This document shows positions 61,919 through 64,000 of a DNA stretch of 64,000 nucleotides, piece by piece. A model generated the notes under the pieces. It did no database searches and was not told the origin of the DNA. It was given only the letters and a program-made list of their open reading frames with translations. A program made the translations under genes and the position numbers. How positions within the stretch are numbered: the stretch's first letter is position 1; each line of letters opens with the position of its first letter. This DNA comes from Stictocephala bisonia. Its lineage: Eukaryota; Arthropoda; Insecta; Hemiptera; Membracidae. The stretch lies in the NCBI GenBank assembly GCA_035578905.1, contig JAQJVL010000031.1:3449228-3513227 (forward strand). Direction: 5' to 3'.

Positions 61919-62422
61919 AAATGCAAACGAATAAACCATGTTTTATGAAATATTTTAGGTGTTATTTTTGGTTTCATGATATTCAACCCAATTAAATTAT
62001 ACATCTATTCCAAGCTTATTAATGAGAGAAGTTTTCTACTTAACTTTACATTAAATTAGACTACATTTATGTGCTAATATGAGGTCTTAAACAATTGGAT
62101 AAAAATACATGTTACATATTTTTTTAATAAACTTCCTCTAGGAAATCTAGTTTTTATTTACGTTTGCTTGCAAAATGATTGAAATTTATAGAAAACTTAA
62201 CGATCTTTTCAATGGTATTGATAAAAATCTGGTATGTGTTTTGCTTTGGGTTTTGTAGCTCAATCAGTGAGTTAATGTCAAGTAATTTTAAAAATACACA
62301 ATATGAGCCCTTACAGCCAAACGGTTGAGAATCGGACACAGGTTAATGGGGACGTTTTTGTTCCTTTTTGTGAGTACAACAAACAGGTAAATTTAATGGT
62401 GTCAGTAGAGACTCACCCTGTA
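61919..62422 (-). repeat. Right ~505-bp terminal inverted repeat
   Basis: Inverse of 49233-49738; followed by TA at 62423. Confidence 0.9.
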
Positions 62423-62424
62423 TA

Positions 62425-64000
62425 TGTCATTCCTGACACACTTATGCAACATCAAGTTAATGAACAAAGGTAATATTTTAATTTCCCAGATTTAATTTAT
62501 ACAAAATTTAATTGCTCTTAAATATGTTTATGATAATTAAAGTGAAAGGATTTAATTTTATATATTTCTTGGTTTTAATTTAGTAACATACATAGTATGT
62601 TTTTCATTCGTCATGTAAACCATTATCCCTATAGTATTGTACTAGTACTTTCAAATAAAATAATATGAAATTGTCTGAAATGTCTTTGTATTGATATCTT
62701 TGTTGGTCTTTCATAGGCAAATGCAGCTAATTTTAAATAACAACTTATATTATTTTAATGATATTGTTTTAATTATGTTTTCATGCTGGTACAGTATCTT
62801 ATAAATGAAACAGGCTACAAAATAAAAGAAATAAAAAATGGGATCAGACAATTTCGACTTTTCTTTTAAGTATGGTAGGTAGCTATATTGATGGAATATA
62901 GCAAAGAATAAACTAGTTTACAGCATAAAACTAAAATGACAAATAACTCTTAAGGAGAGCCTTAATTCAATGAGTTATGTTGTGTTTCTCATTGGATGCC
63001 GACTGAGCTCAGCTCTCATAACATATCCTAAAAGTAATTCATAGAACCAGCAAGTTGCTCACATGTAACATTACGGGTCAAACTCATTAGCAGGGCTTCC
63101 TATTTTGTATTTTTCTTCTTCAGGTCACAATGCTGTGTCACGACACCAATAATCTGAATATGAAAGAAATGTAAACCAAGCAACATCAATCATTATATGA
63201 GCTACCAGTGGCCTTAACAAATAGCGTCACGCAACATTGAGTGTGGCTATTCGTTTCTTGAGTGATTAGCTCTGTCTGGTGGTGGTTCATAAGTCACCTA
63301 TAAGCAGACAGTTCCCAGGTTAGTGCTAAAGTGGGGTTCTTATCTATAAATTCACGTAGGGAAATAGGCCCCTATTAAATTTTGGTGAAATAATTTGGTT
63401 CTATTCCAAATTCAAAATCATTTATTATTTAATAAATTGATATTACATTGCTATGTCTTTTTTAATCTCTCTAGCAAATAGCAATTTGAGATATCAACTA
63501 ATTTTATCATAATGAAATATCTTTAATATATATCTATAATTAAAAGAATAGTTTTTATATTAAAAATTATGTACCTTTTTTTTAAGAATTATCAGATCTA
63601 AAAGATTAATAGTCAAAATACGCATGTAACTTAAACCCAGCAAAACTCTATATATTAATAATATTATATTTCTATGATTTTTAATCCAATTGTTTTATCA
63701 ATACGTTTCGATTGATTACAGTGAGATATGGATTCATTATTACTAACAATAATCATAAATCATGTTGTTTGAATTACATCAGCTGATTATATTTCATTGT
63801 TAGATATCTTTGTTATAGTTTGCAGTTAATATAAGAATAAATTTATACCATTTTTAAACGGGTGTTATGTGTCCAAAAGTGTACTTGCTACTCTTGCATT
63901 CTGAACCATGTTATTGGTTTTGCCAAACACTGTGCCCACCAAGCTTACTCAGCAGTTTAATATTACAGGTATCAGTTTGAAGATATTGAATTTAATTAAT
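62425..64000. other. AT-rich non-coding stretch
   Basis: A mixed-composition patch at 63110-63330 resembles SINE-like sequence but matches no family seen here and has no clear A/B boxes. Confidence 0.4.

Larger units (their letters stand above)
49233..62422 (-). mobile_element. DNA transposon, IS630/Tc1/mariner type, split by LTR element
   Basis: TACAGGGTGAGTCTCTACTGACACC at the left edge and its inverse at the right edge, each next to a TA dinucleotide. The inverted repeats extend about 505 bp (49233-49738 and 61919-62422). Subtracting the 10.9-kb insertion leaves a transposon of about 2.3 kb with one minus-strand transposase gene between the TIRs. Both TIRs hold a matching 61-codon frame (49316-49501 plus; 62154-62339 minus) whose start is GTG, so it is probably not a protein gene. 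Very long TIRs are unusual for the superfamily. The transposase is dead. Confidence 0.9.

Overview
This is a eukaryotic, most likely insect, nuclear window. It is strongly AT-rich and gene-poor, and holds no bacterial-style operons. The repeats point to an arthropod: an R1-like LINE fragment, a second LINE with a (TTTGAT)n tail, piggyBac and IS630/Tc1/mariner-type transposase remains, tRNA-Leu-derived and 5S-rRNA-derived SINEs, and TTAGGTTAGGTT-type low-complexity patches. I cannot name the species. No complete host gene is visible. The only host-exon candidate is a short stretch cut by the left edge (minus strand, 1-64), so most of the window may be intron or intergenic DNA.

Layout. 0-12 kb holds a 162-bp tandem repeat, a 5S-derived SINE, a diverged 290-bp duplication, an isolated GC-rich ORF with an AT-hook-like motif (5.7-6.1 kb) and a 74-bp minisatellite (10.3-11.2 kb). 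12-22 kb holds a 560-bp foldback MITE, several SINEs, a 59-bp minisatellite, two copies of a MITE with TIRs matching CCTTTTCCGTTACTTCACTAC, and a G-run minisatellite. 24-32 kb holds a LINE 3' end, a 119-bp satellite of 13 units with two unit classes, an R1-like LINE remnant against its edge, and the C-terminal third of a dead piggyBac transposase. 35-48 kb holds two more SINEs, a 214-bp satellite of 7 units, long microsatellites and several foldbacks.

The most interesting region is 49,233-62,422. It is a nest. A DNA transposon with ~505-bp terminal inverted repeats (TIRs) and a broken DDE transposase was split by a 10.9-kb LTR retroelement (50,717-61,625, minus strand). That element has ~1.15-kb LTRs, an ATTC target duplication, a primer-binding site of the TGGCGCCCAACGTGGGGC type and a purine tract. 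It encodes a Ty3/gypsy-like Gag (interrupted by a frameshift and stops) followed in the same frame by a long open frame. That frame carries an apparently complete SGNH/GDSL-type hydrolase domain, then a retropepsin-like protease, then a second partial Gag-like module. No reverse transcriptase, RNase H or integrase is visible, and 4.7 kb of C-poor, ORF-less sequence occupies the space before the 3' LTR. The SGNH part has no usable ATG ahead of its GDS motif. It is joined to Gag through one UGA followed by CAA CUA, which suggests a Gag-SGNH-PR readthrough product, although simple decay is the alternative.
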